A DNA stretch of 64,000 bases, taken from contig NZ_CP107964.1 in NCBI RefSeq assembly GCF_041434935.1, positions 8,787,001 through 8,851,000 of the forward strand, written 5' to 3'. Within the stretch, counting starts at the first letter, position 1. Each line of letters starts with the position of its first letter. Made by a program: the position numbers and the translations under genes. Positions 51,144 to 59,617 of this stretch are shown piece by piece. Source of the stretch: Kitasatospora sp. NBC_00374 (GTDB lineage Bacteria; Actinomycetota; Actinomycetes; Streptomycetales; Streptomycetaceae). The notes beneath the pieces were generated by a model that was not told the origin of the DNA, did not search any database, and saw only the letters and a program-made list of their open reading frames with translations.

Positions 51144-51848
51144 TCAGGCGAGCAGGTCGAGCACGCGGTGGGCGGCGGCGACGGTGGAGCCGGGGTTCTG
51201 TCCGGTCACCAGGTTGCCGTCGACGATGACGTGGCTGCCCCACGAGGCGCCGGCGTCGAACCTGGCGCCGGCCGCGCGCAGCCGGTCCTCCAGCAGCCAG
51301 GGGGCCTTGTCCGCGAAGCCGGCCTGGGTTTCCTCGTCGTTGGTGAACGCGGTCAGGTGCCGGCCGTCGAAGGCCCAGCTGCCGTCGGCGCGGTGGGCGG
51401 GGAGGAAGCCGGCCGGGCCGTGGCAGACCGAGGCCACCACCTTGCCGGGAGTGTCGAGCAGCGAGACCAGCAGTCGGCCGAGCGTGTCGCTGACGGCCAG
51501 GTCCTGCATCGGTCCGTGGCCGCCGGGCACGAACACGGCGTCGTAGTCCGCGGGATTGATGTCTTCCAGCCGCCGGGGCGCGGCGAGGAACCCGTCGACC
51601 TCGGCGAGGTAGGCGCGGAAGCCGGCGACCTTGGCCTCGTCGCCGCCGTTCATCGCCGGGGCCAGGCTCAGCTCGTCCACGATCGGCCGCACCCCTCCGG
51701 GCGTGGCCAGCGTGACCCGGGCGCCGGCCGCGGTGAAGGCCCGGTGCGACTCGATGAACTCCTCCCCCCAGAACCCCGTCGGGTGCGCGGTGCCGTCCTT
51801 CAGCGTCCAGTGCCGGGCACCGGTCAGCACGATCAAGATCGATGGCAT
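51144..51848 (-). CDS. DJ-1/PfpI-family protein (glutamine amidotransferase type 1-like)
   Basis: 234 residues from ATG 51848. Family blocks are ILIVLTGARHWTLKDGTAHP, TGFWGEEFIESHRAFTAAGA, YDAVFVPGGHGPMQDLAVSD and the nucleophile elbow VVASVCHGPAGFL (Cys). A Glu in GFWGEEF fits the DJ-1 catalytic Glu, and this branch (HSP31/YhbO-like) includes glyoxalase III and protein deglycases that remove methylglyoxal. An operator of the TetR regulon lies 53 bp upstream, linking it to the redox genes at 41-45 kb. Confidence 0.92.
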   Translation of the reverse strand: MPSILIVLTGARHWTLKDGTAHPTGFWGEEFIESHRAFTAAGARVTLATPGGVRPIVDELSLAPAMNGGDEAKVAGFRAYLAEVDGFLAAPRRLEDINPADYDAVFVPGGHGPMQDLAVSDTLGRLLVSLLDTPGKVVASVCHGPAGFLPAHRADGSWAFDGRHLTAFTNDEETQAGFADKAPWLLEDRLRAAGARFDAGASWGSHVIVDGNLVTGQNPGSTVAAAHRVLDLLA

Positions 51849-51900
51849 GTCTGTCTCCTGTCAGTGGCTTGGAGTCCAACTCGGCCTCTCGAGAAAAGTG

Positions 51901-51918
51901 TAGCCGACCGGTCGACTA
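51901..51918. promoter_or_regulatory. TetR operator upstream of the DJ-1/PfpI gene
   Basis: TAGCCGACCGGTCGACTA matches 16 of 18 positions of the wrbA operator and is the only copy outside 41-45 kb that I found. Its position, 53 bp before the ATG, fits repression. Confidence 0.8.
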
Positions 51919-51929
51919 TTTGGGCTTGG

Positions 51930-52301
51930 GCAGGTCGAGCCACCGGGCCGTGTGTTCTCCGAGCCTGGCGACCACGGGCTCGGACGCTCGCGGGGCGGAC
52001 TGACGAGACCGTCCGGAAACGTCCGAACCGCACCCCGGGCGTGGCCGGTTGCGCAAGCGGCCCGGTCAGGACCTCGAACAGGCGGCGGACCGGTGCCGGG
52101 CCGACCCGGCGCCGCAGGTCACGCAGAGCCTTCGCGGTCGGCCCGGCGACGTCCAGGCCGACACCCCAGCCGGTAGCCGACCTCCGGGAACAGGCACATC
52201 GCCAGCAGGAAGTAGACCCCGACTCGCGAGGGCAGGTCACGCAGCCGGCGCCGCACACAGCCGGTCTCCTCCAGGACCGCGTCGACGAGCTCGAACGGCA
52301 C
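51930..52301 (-). pseudogene. IS4-type transposase, N-terminal remnant
   Basis: From 52301: MPFELVDAVLEETGCVRRRL then RDLPSRVGVYFLLAMCLFPE and VGYRL, the start domain of IS4-family transposases. After a frameshift near 52160 another frame continues TAKALRDLRRRVGPAPVRRL then FEVLTGPLAQPATPGVRFGR. The catalytic domain is entirely missing. The 33-bp repeat at 52336 lies just upstream. Confidence 0.8.
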
Positions 52302-52335
52302 GACCTGCGTCAGCCCGCCCAGATGGCCAGGCGAT

Positions 52336-52368
52336 GGTGCAGTGCTCGCAGTCGCAGGTGGTGAGGGA
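52336..52368. repeat. 33-bp perfect repeat, copy B (partner 21030..21062)
   Basis: Identical in sequence and orientation to 21030..21062. It lies 35 bp upstream of the IS4-type transposase remnant, so it could belong to the left end of that element. Confidence 0.7.
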
Positions 52369-52540
52369 CGAGATCAAGGGCCTCATCGACGGCCTCATCG
52401 CCGAGTTCCGTCCGCACCCGCACGACGTTTGCCGAGCGGGTGCGGACGGCATCCGACCCGGCGGCCACGGTCCGCGCGCCGCATGGTCGCTTCCTGTGCG
52501 GTGCCGCCTCCGACCGGGTGCGGCGGCCGGTCCCGGGCTG

Positions 52541-53092
52541 CTAGCTCTGCTTGATCGCGGAGATGTCGAATTCCAGGACGACCTTGTCGCCGACCAGAAC
52601 GCCGCCGCCTTCCAGCGCCGCGTTCCAGGTCACGCCGAACTCCTTGCGGGAGATGGTCACCGATCCTTCCAGGCCGACCCGCAGGTTGCCGTAGGGGTCG
52701 ACGGCGTTGCCGCCGTACTCGAAGTCGATGGTGACCGGGCGGGTGGTGTCCTTGATGGTGAGGTCGCCGGTGACCCGGTACTCGGTGTCGGAGCGGGGCT
52801 CGACCGCGGTGGTGCGGAAGGTGATGTCGGGGAAGTTGGGGGCGTCCAGGAAGTCGTTGGTACGCAGGTGCTGGTCGCGCTGTTCGACGCCGGTGTCGAT
52901 GCTCTCGGCCTTGATCACCACCTGGGCGGTGGATCGGGTCGGATCGGTGCCGTCCAGACGGGCGGTGCCCTCGAACTGGTGGAACGCGCCGCGGACCTTG
53001 GTCACCATGGCGTGGCGGGCGACGAAGCCGATCCGGGTGTGGGCGGGGTCAAGGACGTAGTCCCCGGTGAGTTCGGGGCCGGTGACGGTCAT
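52541..53092 (-). CDS. YceI-family lipid-binding protein
   Basis: 183 residues from ATG 53092. The YceI barrel signature opens with GDYVLDPAHTRIGFVARHAM, then VRGAFHQFEGTARLDG, RDQHLRTNDFLDAPNFPDIT and DLTIKDTTRPVTIDFEYGG. The family binds isoprenoid lipids in a long barrel. No signal peptide is present, so this member is cytoplasmic, as is common in actinobacteria. Single-gene unit ended by the strong hairpin only on the far side (53267). Confidence 0.93.
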   Translation of the reverse strand: MTVTGPELTGDYVLDPAHTRIGFVARHAMVTKVRGAFHQFEGTARLDGTDPTRSTAQVVIKAESIDTGVEQRDQHLRTNDFLDAPNFPDITFRTTAVEPRSDTEYRVTGDLTIKDTTRPVTIDFEYGGNAVDPYGNLRVGLEGSVTISRKEFGVTWNAALEGGGVLVGDKVVLEFDISAIKQS

Positions 53093-53266
53093 GGCTGAGG
53101 TTCCTCCGCAAGACGGGATCCAGGCGACGGTTCGCCCGGATCGTTCCGGACTCACGCTAGGGCGCGACCGCTTCCCGGCCCGGCCAGACGCACGGGGCGG
53201 CGGCAGAGTGCACCTTGCCCAGCGACCTCGGGCCATCGGCTTGCCACTGCCGTCCTTCCTCGCACC

Positions 53267-53305
53267 GTGACTCCTCCCCGTCCCTTCAGGGCGGGGAGGA
53301 GTCAC
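53267..53305. repeat. Long hairpin, IS200/IS605-type end or terminator
   Basis: GTGACTCCTCCCCGTCCC, loop TTCA, then GGGCGGGGAGGAGTCAC: a 17-bp stem with one bulged T. The words TCCTCCCC...GGGGAGGA are typical of the subterminal hairpin of IS200/IS605 elements in high-GC actinobacteria. No tnpA or tnpB remains. A partial match without its partner strand is at about 7200. Confidence 0.65.
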
Positions 53306-53479
53306 GAACTTCTGCATGGCCTGCTCCCGACTCCCACAGGCCGTAGATGACGAGTCCGTTGCCGGTGGGTACGCAGGGCCTGCGGTCACCCCAGCAGGGT
53401 CGGCCAACGTCTGCGCGCTGAGCCCTCCGAGGTCCAGTAACGACGCCAGCAGCGCGCCGAACCCGGGGTTCTCCGTCAT
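53306..53479 (-). pseudogene. N-terminal fragment of a helix-turn-helix-like protein
   Basis: ATG 53479 begins MTENPGFGALLASLLDLGGL followed by SAQTLADPAGV, which resembles the opening of XRE/Xis-type regulators ('FG..L..LL...GLSA..LA..AGV'). The rest of the domain is absent and the frame runs into the IS605-type hairpin. A truncated gene joined to a mobile-element end. Confidence 0.45.
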
Positions 53480-53560
53480 GGCCGCAGACTGGTGCTGCGC
53501 CGCGGCGCCGACGAGTTTCCGGCGGTTGCACGGACTACCCATCGACGAAGGGAGCACACC

Positions 53561-54166
53561 ATGCGCAAGATCATCGTCTGCACGTTCCTGACGCTCGACG
53601 GCGTCATGCAGGCGCCGGGCGGTCCGGACGAGGACGCTGGGAGTGGCTTCAAGCACGGCGGCTGGCAGAAGCCGGTCGCCGACGACGAGGTCGGCACGGC
53701 CATCGCCGGTTGGTACGAGCACTCCGACGCGATGCTGCTCGGCCGCAAGACGTACGAGATCTTCGCGTCGTACTGGCCAACCGCCGATCCCGAGAACCCG
53801 TTCACCGATCGGATGAACAGCATGCACAAGTACGTGGCGTCTCGGACCCTGACGTCCGTCGAGTGGCAGAACTCCACGCTGCTGGAGAGCGACATCGTCG
53901 ATGCCGTACGCAAGCTGAAGGCGTCCGACGGCGGCAACATCAACGTCGTGGGCAGCGGCAACCTCGCCCAGACCCTCATGCAGCACGGCCTCGTCGACGA
54001 GTACCGGCTGACCATCCACCCGGTGATCATCGGTACCGGCAAGCGCCTGTTCGCCGACGGAGCGATCCCTACCGCGCTGGAGCCGGTCAGTGTCTCGGCG
54101 ACGAAGGGCGGCACCGTCATCGGCGTCTACCGGCCGAACGGTAAGCCCGGCTACGACAGCTACTGA
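53561..54166 (+). CDS. RibD C-terminal/dihydrofolate-reductase-like protein
   Basis: 201 residues from ATG 53561. MRKIIVCTFLTLDGVMQAPG is the start of the RibD_C fold. YEHSDAMLLGRKTYEIFASY gives the LGRKTYE NADPH turn, and GNINVVGSGNLAQTLMQHGL and VDEYRLTIHPVIIGTGKRLF complete the reductase fold. The family includes stand-alone DHFR-like reductases of unknown substrate; its role in riboflavin or folate synthesis is not implied. Ribosome site GGGAGCA precedes the ATG. Confidence 0.9.
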   Translation: MRKIIVCTFLTLDGVMQAPGGPDEDAGSGFKHGGWQKPVADDEVGTAIAGWYEHSDAMLLGRKTYEIFASYWPTADPENPFTDRMNSMHKYVASRTLTSVEWQNSTLLESDIVDAVRKLKASDGGNINVVGSGNLAQTLMQHGLVDEYRLTIHPVIIGTGKRLFADGAIPTALEPVSVSATKGGTVIGVYRPNGKPGYDSY

Positions 54167-54286
54167 CGTCCTGCGCCGCGGTTACGTCCAGCGTCCGTCG
54201 GTGGAACTTCCACGGCGCAGCAGTAGCCAGACGAGGGATACATCGTCGAAGGCCTGAGCTGAGATCTCCACCGAACCCGGGGAGGT

Positions 54287-55300
54287 TCAGTAGCGGTGGC
54301 CGGACGCGCGTCGGCGCTTCAGCTGCGGGCCGAAGCGGAAGGCGGCTGCGGCTGTCGCTGTGGCTGCGGCAAGGACGCCCGCCAGCAGGAGGATCACGCT
54401 GCCGGTGCCCTGGCCGCCGCCGGTCGTGGCGGTAGTCGTCGCCGCAGCATTGATCGTGGATCTCGTCGGGTCCGGCGTCGCAGCACTGGCGGGCACGGCG
54501 GCCGCGGTGCCGGAGCCGTCGCTGGTGGGGCTCTGCGTGGCGGTCGCGGTGCCGGAGCCGTCGGACGCGGGTGAGCCGGTGGGGCCGGTGGGTGTGGCGG
54601 CAGCCGGGGCTGTTGGCCTGCCTGCGCTGGGGGTGCCGGGCGTTCCCGTGGCGGCCGGGCCGGTCGTCGTCCTCGGCGCCGTGATGTCGAACGTCGTCAC
54701 GACGTTGTCCTGTCCGGTGTTCAGCGTGCATGGCACGTTGGTCCTGCCCGGGCTGGTGATGTTGCCGTTCGCGTCCTCCGGCACGAGGTGCAGGGTGAAG
54801 TTGCCGGCGGTGATCCTCGCACTGCCCGGTTTGGTGAAGGTGAGCGTGGGTGCGGTGCCGGTCGCCGGGATGTCGAAGGAACCGGATGCCGGGATGCTGG
54901 TCCTGGTGATGGTGAGGTGCACGGGGATGCCGATCTCGCCCTGGGGCGCGGTGACGGTGGTCTCGGCGTCCAGGGAGCCCTCCATGATCCTCACACCGAG
55001 GATGTAGCGGAGCCCGAAGGTGAAGGACGCGTCCACCGTGGCCGCCGCCTTGATGGCGAACGGCGGACTGGACTCGCCGACCGCGATCGACGTGGGGATG
55101 TCCGTGGATATCCTCGCGGTGATGGGCTGGCCGCCGATCGTCGGGAAATTACAGGTGTACCTCAGCGTGGGTGAGGCCGGCTGCGCGGCTGCGGTTCCGG
55201 TCCCGAGGACGCCCACGATTGCGCTCGCGGCTCCCCATACCGTCGCCACCGCGACGACGGTCCGCATCCGTGTGCTTCGCGCACCGTACCTGGCACTCAT
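54287..55300 (-). CDS. DUF6801-type surface protein with C-terminal membrane anchor
   Basis: 337 residues from ATG 55300. A signal peptide (RTVVAVATVWGAASAIVG with cleavage after AAA near residue 43) leads to a beta-rich domain: TLRYTCNFPTIGGQPITARI, FGLRYILGVRIMEGSLDAET and RITAGNFTLHLVPEDANGNI. A Thr/Pro/Ala/Ser stalk of about 90 residues follows. The end is a membrane helix (SVILLLAGVLAAATATAAAA) plus KRRR. No LPXTG-like sortase motif is visible, so anchoring is by the helix. DUF6801 is my best family match. Confidence 0.75.
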   Translation of the reverse strand: MSARYGARSTRMRTVVAVATVWGAASAIVGVLGTGTAAAQPASPTLRYTCNFPTIGGQPITARISTDIPTSIAVGESSPPFAIKAAATVDASFTFGLRYILGVRIMEGSLDAETTVTAPQGEIGIPVHLTITRTSIPASGSFDIPATGTAPTLTFTKPGSARITAGNFTLHLVPEDANGNITSPGRTNVPCTLNTGQDNVVTTFDITAPRTTTGPAATGTPGTPSAGRPTAPAAATPTGPTGSPASDGSGTATATQSPTSDGSGTAAAVPASAATPDPTRSTINAAATTTATTGGGQGTGSVILLLAGVLAAATATAAAAFRFGPQLKRRRASGHRY

Positions 55301-55376
55301 GGTCACCCTCCACTGCACGTCTGCATCGGTGCTTGAACGATTGGCGCGGATCCCGGGGACCGCGCATGCGTCCTGG

Positions 55377-57725
55377 TCATGTGGCCCGGGCCGGGTCCCT
55401 GCTGCCTGACGGTCCCCGTCGGTGGGGCTCGTGACGCTCCTGGAAGGCCCGGCTCAGGTGGCTCTGGATCCGGGCGTGGCGGAACTGGTACACCGCGCCG
55501 ACCTGGCGGAGCACACCGCGTTGGTGGGCGTCGTCCAGGAAGGCGATCAGTGCCCAGGGCAGTCGCCCGGTCAGCGGTAGCCAGATGCGGGACAGGGCCA
55601 CCCACTGACCCCAGGCGGTCAGGCTGAGCCCGTACCCGAGCCCGGCTCCGAAGGCGGCTTCGAGTCCGAACACGGTGCCGACTTCGAGTCCGCGCACAGG
55701 CCCGTACACGATCCCGTTGAGAAGCCCGACTTCGAGTCCGATCACGAGTGCCCAGGTGACAAGGTGGAAGGCCACATTGCGGCGGTCTATGTCCAGCAGG
55801 TCGGCGGGGCTGACGACGGACTCGGTTCTGACGGGAGCTTCGAGCAGGGCTATCAGGGCGAACACGAGCCCGGTCGCGAGAGCGATCGCGGGTATGAATA
55901 CGAGTCCGGTCATGAGTCCGTCGCCGCTCTGGCCGTCCCCGAGCCCGAGCGGTGCGACCACGCCCTCGTCGATGAGGACCAACATGGCCATGGCAGCCAG
56001 CCCGCAGCCCAGCCCGACCATGAACCTGGCGCGGGCGTTCCCACGTGTCTGCCTGGTCCCGCCCGAGAGCTTGATGCGTACGGGAGAGGGCTTGAAGGCC
56101 TCGCGCTCGGAGGCGTACCAATACACGAGCCCGAAGAGCAGTCCGGCCGCGAGTCCGTGCAGGAGCCCGACCACCAGTCCGCGCACGATCGCGAACCTGA
56201 GCCCGTGCGAGGTCGCGACCAGGTCCACCGGTAGGTTCCCGATGGCGGTCGTGACGCCGAAGGCCAGTCCCGCCAGGAATCCGATGATGAGCGTGCGCGA
56301 GGAGCGGCGCATGCTGGTGCCCAGTTCCCACCAGGCGAGGTCCTGTCGCTCGCGGTCGAGCCGCACCAGGTGATGGGCGAGGTAACCGAGCCACCGCTGG
56401 GCACGCTCCGGGTCCCACTGCGCACGGTGGGGACGGCCGTTGTCGAGCCGTTCGGGGGCGCGGCGCCGGTAGACGGTGGGGACGAAGCCCGCGAGGAGGT
56501 GTTCCTCGATGGCGTGCGGGTCGGGGAACCGGGTGGTGTCCAGTAGTTCGCCCGGTTTGCGATCGGGGGTGTCGCTGTACATCGTCCGGGCGAGGGCGAT
56601 CATCAGCGGGGTGCTCAGGGCGGCGGCGAGGTTCGCGCCCCCCGCGCTCTCCGTGAGCTGCGCTTCGTCCAGGACGGTGTCCCAGGTCGCGCCGGGCCCG
56701 TCGGGGCCGGGAGGGTCCGGGAACGCCGGATCGGTCCGGGGCAGGTAGTTGCGCAGGTCGTCGAGGGTCAGGTCGCACAGCTCGAGGACGACGGCCGAGG
56801 CGAGCGGTGCGTGTTCCGACCGGACCGCTTCGGCGAACTCGCCCTGACGGCTGGTCAGGACGAGCGGCAGCGGGGAGAGGTTGAGCGCATCGAGCGCCTC
56901 GCCGCGTAAGCCCTTCGCGATCTCGTCGAATCCGTCGAGGACCGGCAGGATGAGATCGTCGTCGAGGAGGTCCGCGGCGAGCGACTTCCCGCTCGGGACC
57001 CGGCGGGCCAGATGCGGGTAGTCGCGCAGCAGCCGGTCGATCAGCCAGTCGCGCAGGGCGACGGCGGTCGGGTCCCAGGAGCCGAGGCTGAAGATCACCG
57101 GCACCCGCTCGGACCGTGCCCGGGCGTCCAGCAGGTCCAGGGCGAACCGGACCGCCATGATCGACTTGCCCGAGCCGGCACGGCCCAGAACCACCAGCCG
57201 CCCGGACCGGATCCGCCGGTAGACCTCGGCCACGCGGCGTAGGTCGCCGCTCAGGTCCACGTCGGACGAGGTGTCGCCCGGGGCCAGGCGCTGGGTGTTC
57301 TCCGACCGGTCGGACACTCCCGCGGGTACCTGCCGCCAACGCACCGGCAGCGCGAAAGGATGGTGCACCCGGTGCTGGGCCTCCTCGCGCCGCCAGCGTC
57401 GCTTGCTCTCCCTGGCCAACTCGTCGGCGGCGTCGGCAAGCGGGCCGTGCGCCCGCGCCGGTGCGGACGGGGGGTCGAGCGGCTCCTGCGGTGGTATCTC
57501 CTCGGCGCCGCCGAGCGCCGCCGTCAGCCGCTGGCGGTCCTCGGGGCCGGCCTCCAGCGCGTCCGCAAGTCGTGCGACGGTTCCGAGGCGGTGGTCGAAG
57601 GGCTTGTCGTTCTCGATCCTGCCGATCGTACGTTCGCCCAACTGGGCACGCTCCGCCAGCTGAAACTGCGTCATGCCGGCCTGCTTCCGCAGGCGGCGCA
57701 CTAACGCCCCGAGCGTCTCCGCCAC
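55377..57725 (-). CDS. XRE-NACHT NTPase with multi-pass membrane C-terminus
   Basis: 782 residues from GTG 57725 (GGGGAGAAGG upstream; an ATG at 57785 adds 20). Residues 1-70: XRE helix-turn-helix (LVRRLRKQAGMTQFQLAERA). Residues 175-270: NACHT NTPase with Walker A GRAGSGKS (181-188) and Walker B DLILPVLDGFDEI (258-269); a sensor region LPLVLTSRQGEF follows. Residues 490 to the end: about eight Gly/Leu-rich membrane helices (FLAGLAFGVTTAIGNL, GLVVGLLHGLAAGLLFGLVY) and no LRR or TPR sensor. NACHT proteins are NTP-driven signalling switches, some antiphage. Confidence 0.87.
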   Translation of the reverse strand: MAETLGALVRRLRKQAGMTQFQLAERAQLGERTIGRIENDKPFDHRLGTVARLADALEAGPEDRQRLTAALGGAEEIPPQEPLDPPSAPARAHGPLADAADELARESKRRWRREEAQHRVHHPFALPVRWRQVPAGVSDRSENTQRLAPGDTSSDVDLSGDLRRVAEVYRRIRSGRLVVLGRAGSGKSIMAVRFALDLLDARARSERVPVIFSLGSWDPTAVALRDWLIDRLLRDYPHLARRVPSGKSLAADLLDDDLILPVLDGFDEIAKGLRGEALDALNLSPLPLVLTSRQGEFAEAVRSEHAPLASAVVLELCDLTLDDLRNYLPRTDPAFPDPPGPDGPGATWDTVLDEAQLTESAGGANLAAALSTPLMIALARTMYSDTPDRKPGELLDTTRFPDPHAIEEHLLAGFVPTVYRRRAPERLDNGRPHRAQWDPERAQRWLGYLAHHLVRLDRERQDLAWWELGTSMRRSSRTLIIGFLAGLAFGVTTAIGNLPVDLVATSHGLRFAIVRGLVVGLLHGLAAGLLFGLVYWYASEREAFKPSPVRIKLSGGTRQTRGNARARFMVGLGCGLAAMAMLVLIDEGVVAPLGLGDGQSGDGLMTGLVFIPAIALATGLVFALIALLEAPVRTESVVSPADLLDIDRRNVAFHLVTWALVIGLEVGLLNGIVYGPVRGLEVGTVFGLEAAFGAGLGYGLSLTAWGQWVALSRIWLPLTGRLPWALIAFLDDAHQRGVLRQVGAVYQFRHARIQSHLSRAFQERHEPHRRGPSGSRDPARAT

Positions 57726-57776
57726 AGCCTGGCCCTTCTCCCCACGATCCGGAACAGGCGTGAGCCTACCCTGACA

Positions 57777-57796
57777 ACTGGTCATCTATGGCCAGT
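57777..57796. promoter_or_regulatory. Inverted repeat in the NACHT/vWA divergent promoter
   Basis: ACTGGTCAT-CT-ATGGCCAGT is an inverted repeat with 8 of 9 base pairs matching. It covers the alternative ATG of the XRE-NACHT gene and lies 142 bp before the vWA gene, so it is a candidate operator for the XRE domain. A TTTGACC word follows at 57798. Confidence 0.5.
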
Positions 57797-57938
57797 GCTT
57801 TGACCTGTGCACTTCCCCGGAGAAACGCCAGCATCAGCGGTGCGGGCCACCAGTCCTGCGGCCCTGGCGGACCTGCCTGCGGCCCCAGCGGACACGCCCG
57901 CAACATCCGTGCGTGGAAGTGAAGGAGGCGGATTTCTG

Positions 57939-58622
57939 ATGGCGGAGACGAAGGGCGTCCTGCTGCCGGCCTACGTGGTGGCCGACGAGTCGGGCTCGAT
58001 GGCGCCGTACCAGAGCGAACTGGGGGGCGGCGTGGCGTCCCTGTGCGAGGGGTTGCGCGCGGAGCCGATGATCGCGGCCAAGCTCCGGCTGGCCGTGCTG
58101 GGCTTCTCCGACGACGTACAGGTCCGGCTCGCGGTGGCCGACATGCGCACCGAGACCACCGTGCCCCAGGTGGCGATCCGCGGGGTGACCAACTACCGGG
58201 CCGTCTTCGACGACCTGCTGCAGCGGATCCCCTCGGATGTGCAGTGGCTCCGCGGCGAGGGCTACAAGGTGCACCGCCCGGTGGTCTTCTTCCTCAGCGA
58301 CGGCCTGCCCACCGACGGAACCGCCTGGCGCAGGCCGCACGCTGCCCTGACCGACCGGAGCCAGACCCCGGCCGCCCCGAACATCATCGCCTGCGGTATC
58401 GGCGACGCTCAGGCGCAGACCATGGTCGATGTCGCTACCCGTCCCCAGTTCGCCTTCATCGCCAAGTCCGGTGCCGACGTCGGACGTGCGATCTCGGAGT
58501 TCTTCCACTCCCTCACCGCGAGCCTGGTGGCATCGGGGCACGCTCTGAACTCGACCAATCCGCAGTTGGTCGTGAACCGCCCGGACCAGTTCACCATGGC
58601 CATCGACGAGGTCGGCCTGTGA
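57939..58622 (+). CDS. TerY-like vWA-domain protein (TerY-P triad)
   Basis: 227 residues from ATG 57939 with AAGGAGG nine bases upstream. A single von Willebrand A domain: the MIDAS motif is VVADESGSMAPYQ (DxSxS), with TNYRAVFDDLL supplying the Thr and VVFFLSDGLPTDG the Asp. FAFIAKSGADVGRAISEFFH closes the fold. TerY-type vWA proteins act as metal-dependent scaffolds in tellurite/stress systems. Its stop overlaps the start of the phosphatase gene by four bases, marking the known TerY-P operon. Confidence 0.9.
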   Translation: MAETKGVLLPAYVVADESGSMAPYQSELGGGVASLCEGLRAEPMIAAKLRLAVLGFSDDVQVRLAVADMRTETTVPQVAIRGVTNYRAVFDDLLQRIPSDVQWLRGEGYKVHRPVVFFLSDGLPTDGTAWRRPHAALTDRSQTPAAPNIIACGIGDAQAQTMVDVATRPQFAFIAKSGADVGRAISEFFHSLTASLVASGHALNSTNPQLVVNRPDQFTMAIDEVGL

Positions 58623-59617
58623 CACCGGTCCACCGGGAGAACCCGGCCCACCCGGCACCCGCGCCCGGCCCGCTCACGCCGCCACCGCCACCTCCTTCCC
58701 AGGCTCCGCCCTCAGCGCCGTCCGAACCGGGTCCGGCGCCGTGGCAGCGGATCACGGTGGGCGTTGCGGGCATGGAGTTCGAGGCCCGCCCACCCAGCCA
58801 GTACGCCTTCGACTTCCCCGACAGCGAGTGCGAGGGCTGGTCCACGGACGCTCTCACCCTGCGGTTCGCCTCGGTACGCGGCGCCAAGCACCGCTACTAC
58901 CGCCAGCCGCGCCAGGACGCGGCCCGTGCGGCCGTGCACGAGGCCACCGACAGCATCGTGTTCGCCGTCGCCGACGGCGTCTCCAGCGCCTCCGAGTCGC
59001 ACCAGGGCGCCGTCGAGGCCTGCCGGGCCGCTGTCGAGCGGATCCTGCACCTGCTCGACCGGACACCGGGGCCGCTCGACCCCGCCAACGTCGCCGCGCA
59101 CGCCGCCGAACGGCTGCGGCAGCTCGCGCAATGGCGGCTGGGCGTCACAGAGCCGGGCCCCGCCGAGGTGGCCCGCCTGTATGCGACCACCCTGGTCGCC
59201 GGCGCGGTCCGCCCCACCGCCAAGGGCCTGAGCGTCGAGCTCTTCCGGATCGGTGACTCCGGAGCCTGGATCCTCGATCGAGCCGAAGGACGCTACCGGC
59301 CGCTGTTCGGCTCGAAGACCGGATCGGACACCCTGCTGGTCACCAACGAGGTGTCCCCGCTGCCCCTGATCCCCGACCGGCTCGAAACGGCCACCGGACG
59401 GCTGGAGGCGCCCTGGACGCTGCTGGTCGGCACGGACGGCTTCGGCGACCCGCTCGGGGAGGGCGACGGCCGGGTCGGCGCGCACTTCGCCCAGCACCTC
59501 AGCACGCCACCGCCACCGCTGTGGCTCGGGCACGTACTGGACTTCACCCGGGAGACCTTCGACGACGACCGCACCCTGCTGGCCCTCTGGCCCCGGAACG
59601 AGGCGCAGCCGCGGTGA
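58619..59617 (+). CDS. PP2C-family protein phosphatase (TerY-P triad)
   Basis: 332 residues, GTG start at 58619 overlapping the vWA stop (GTGA). A Pro-rich lead (1-45) precedes the PP2C fold: SIVFAVADGVSSASESH (metal-binding ADG), RLYATTLVAGAVR, LFRIGDSGAWILDRAEG and TLLVGTDGFGDPL (second DG). These keep the Asp residues for the two-metal centre. It removes phosphate from Ser/Thr, presumably opposing the kinase encoded next, whose GTG start again overlaps this stop. Confidence 0.92.
   Translation: MTPVHRENPAHPAPAPGPLTPPPPPPSQAPPSAPSEPGPAPWQRITVGVAGMEFEARPPSQYAFDFPDSECEGWSTDALTLRFASVRGAKHRYYRQPRQDAARAAVHEATDSIVFAVADGVSSASESHQGAVEACRAAVERILHLLDRTPGPLDPANVAAHAAERLRQLAQWRLGVTEPGPAEVARLYATTLVAGAVRPTAKGLSVELFRIGDSGAWILDRAEGRYRPLFGSKTGSDTLLVTNEVSPLPLIPDRLETATGRLEAPWTLLVGTDGFGDPLGEGDGRVGAHFAQHLSTPPPPLWLGHVLDFTRETFDDDRTLLALWPRNEAQPR

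Noticed and set aside
55303..57339. Second long minus-strand frame overlapping the NACHT gene
   Set aside because: It shares the region but shows only Arg/Pro-rich sequence, whereas the other frame has HTH, Walker A, Walker B and membrane helices.
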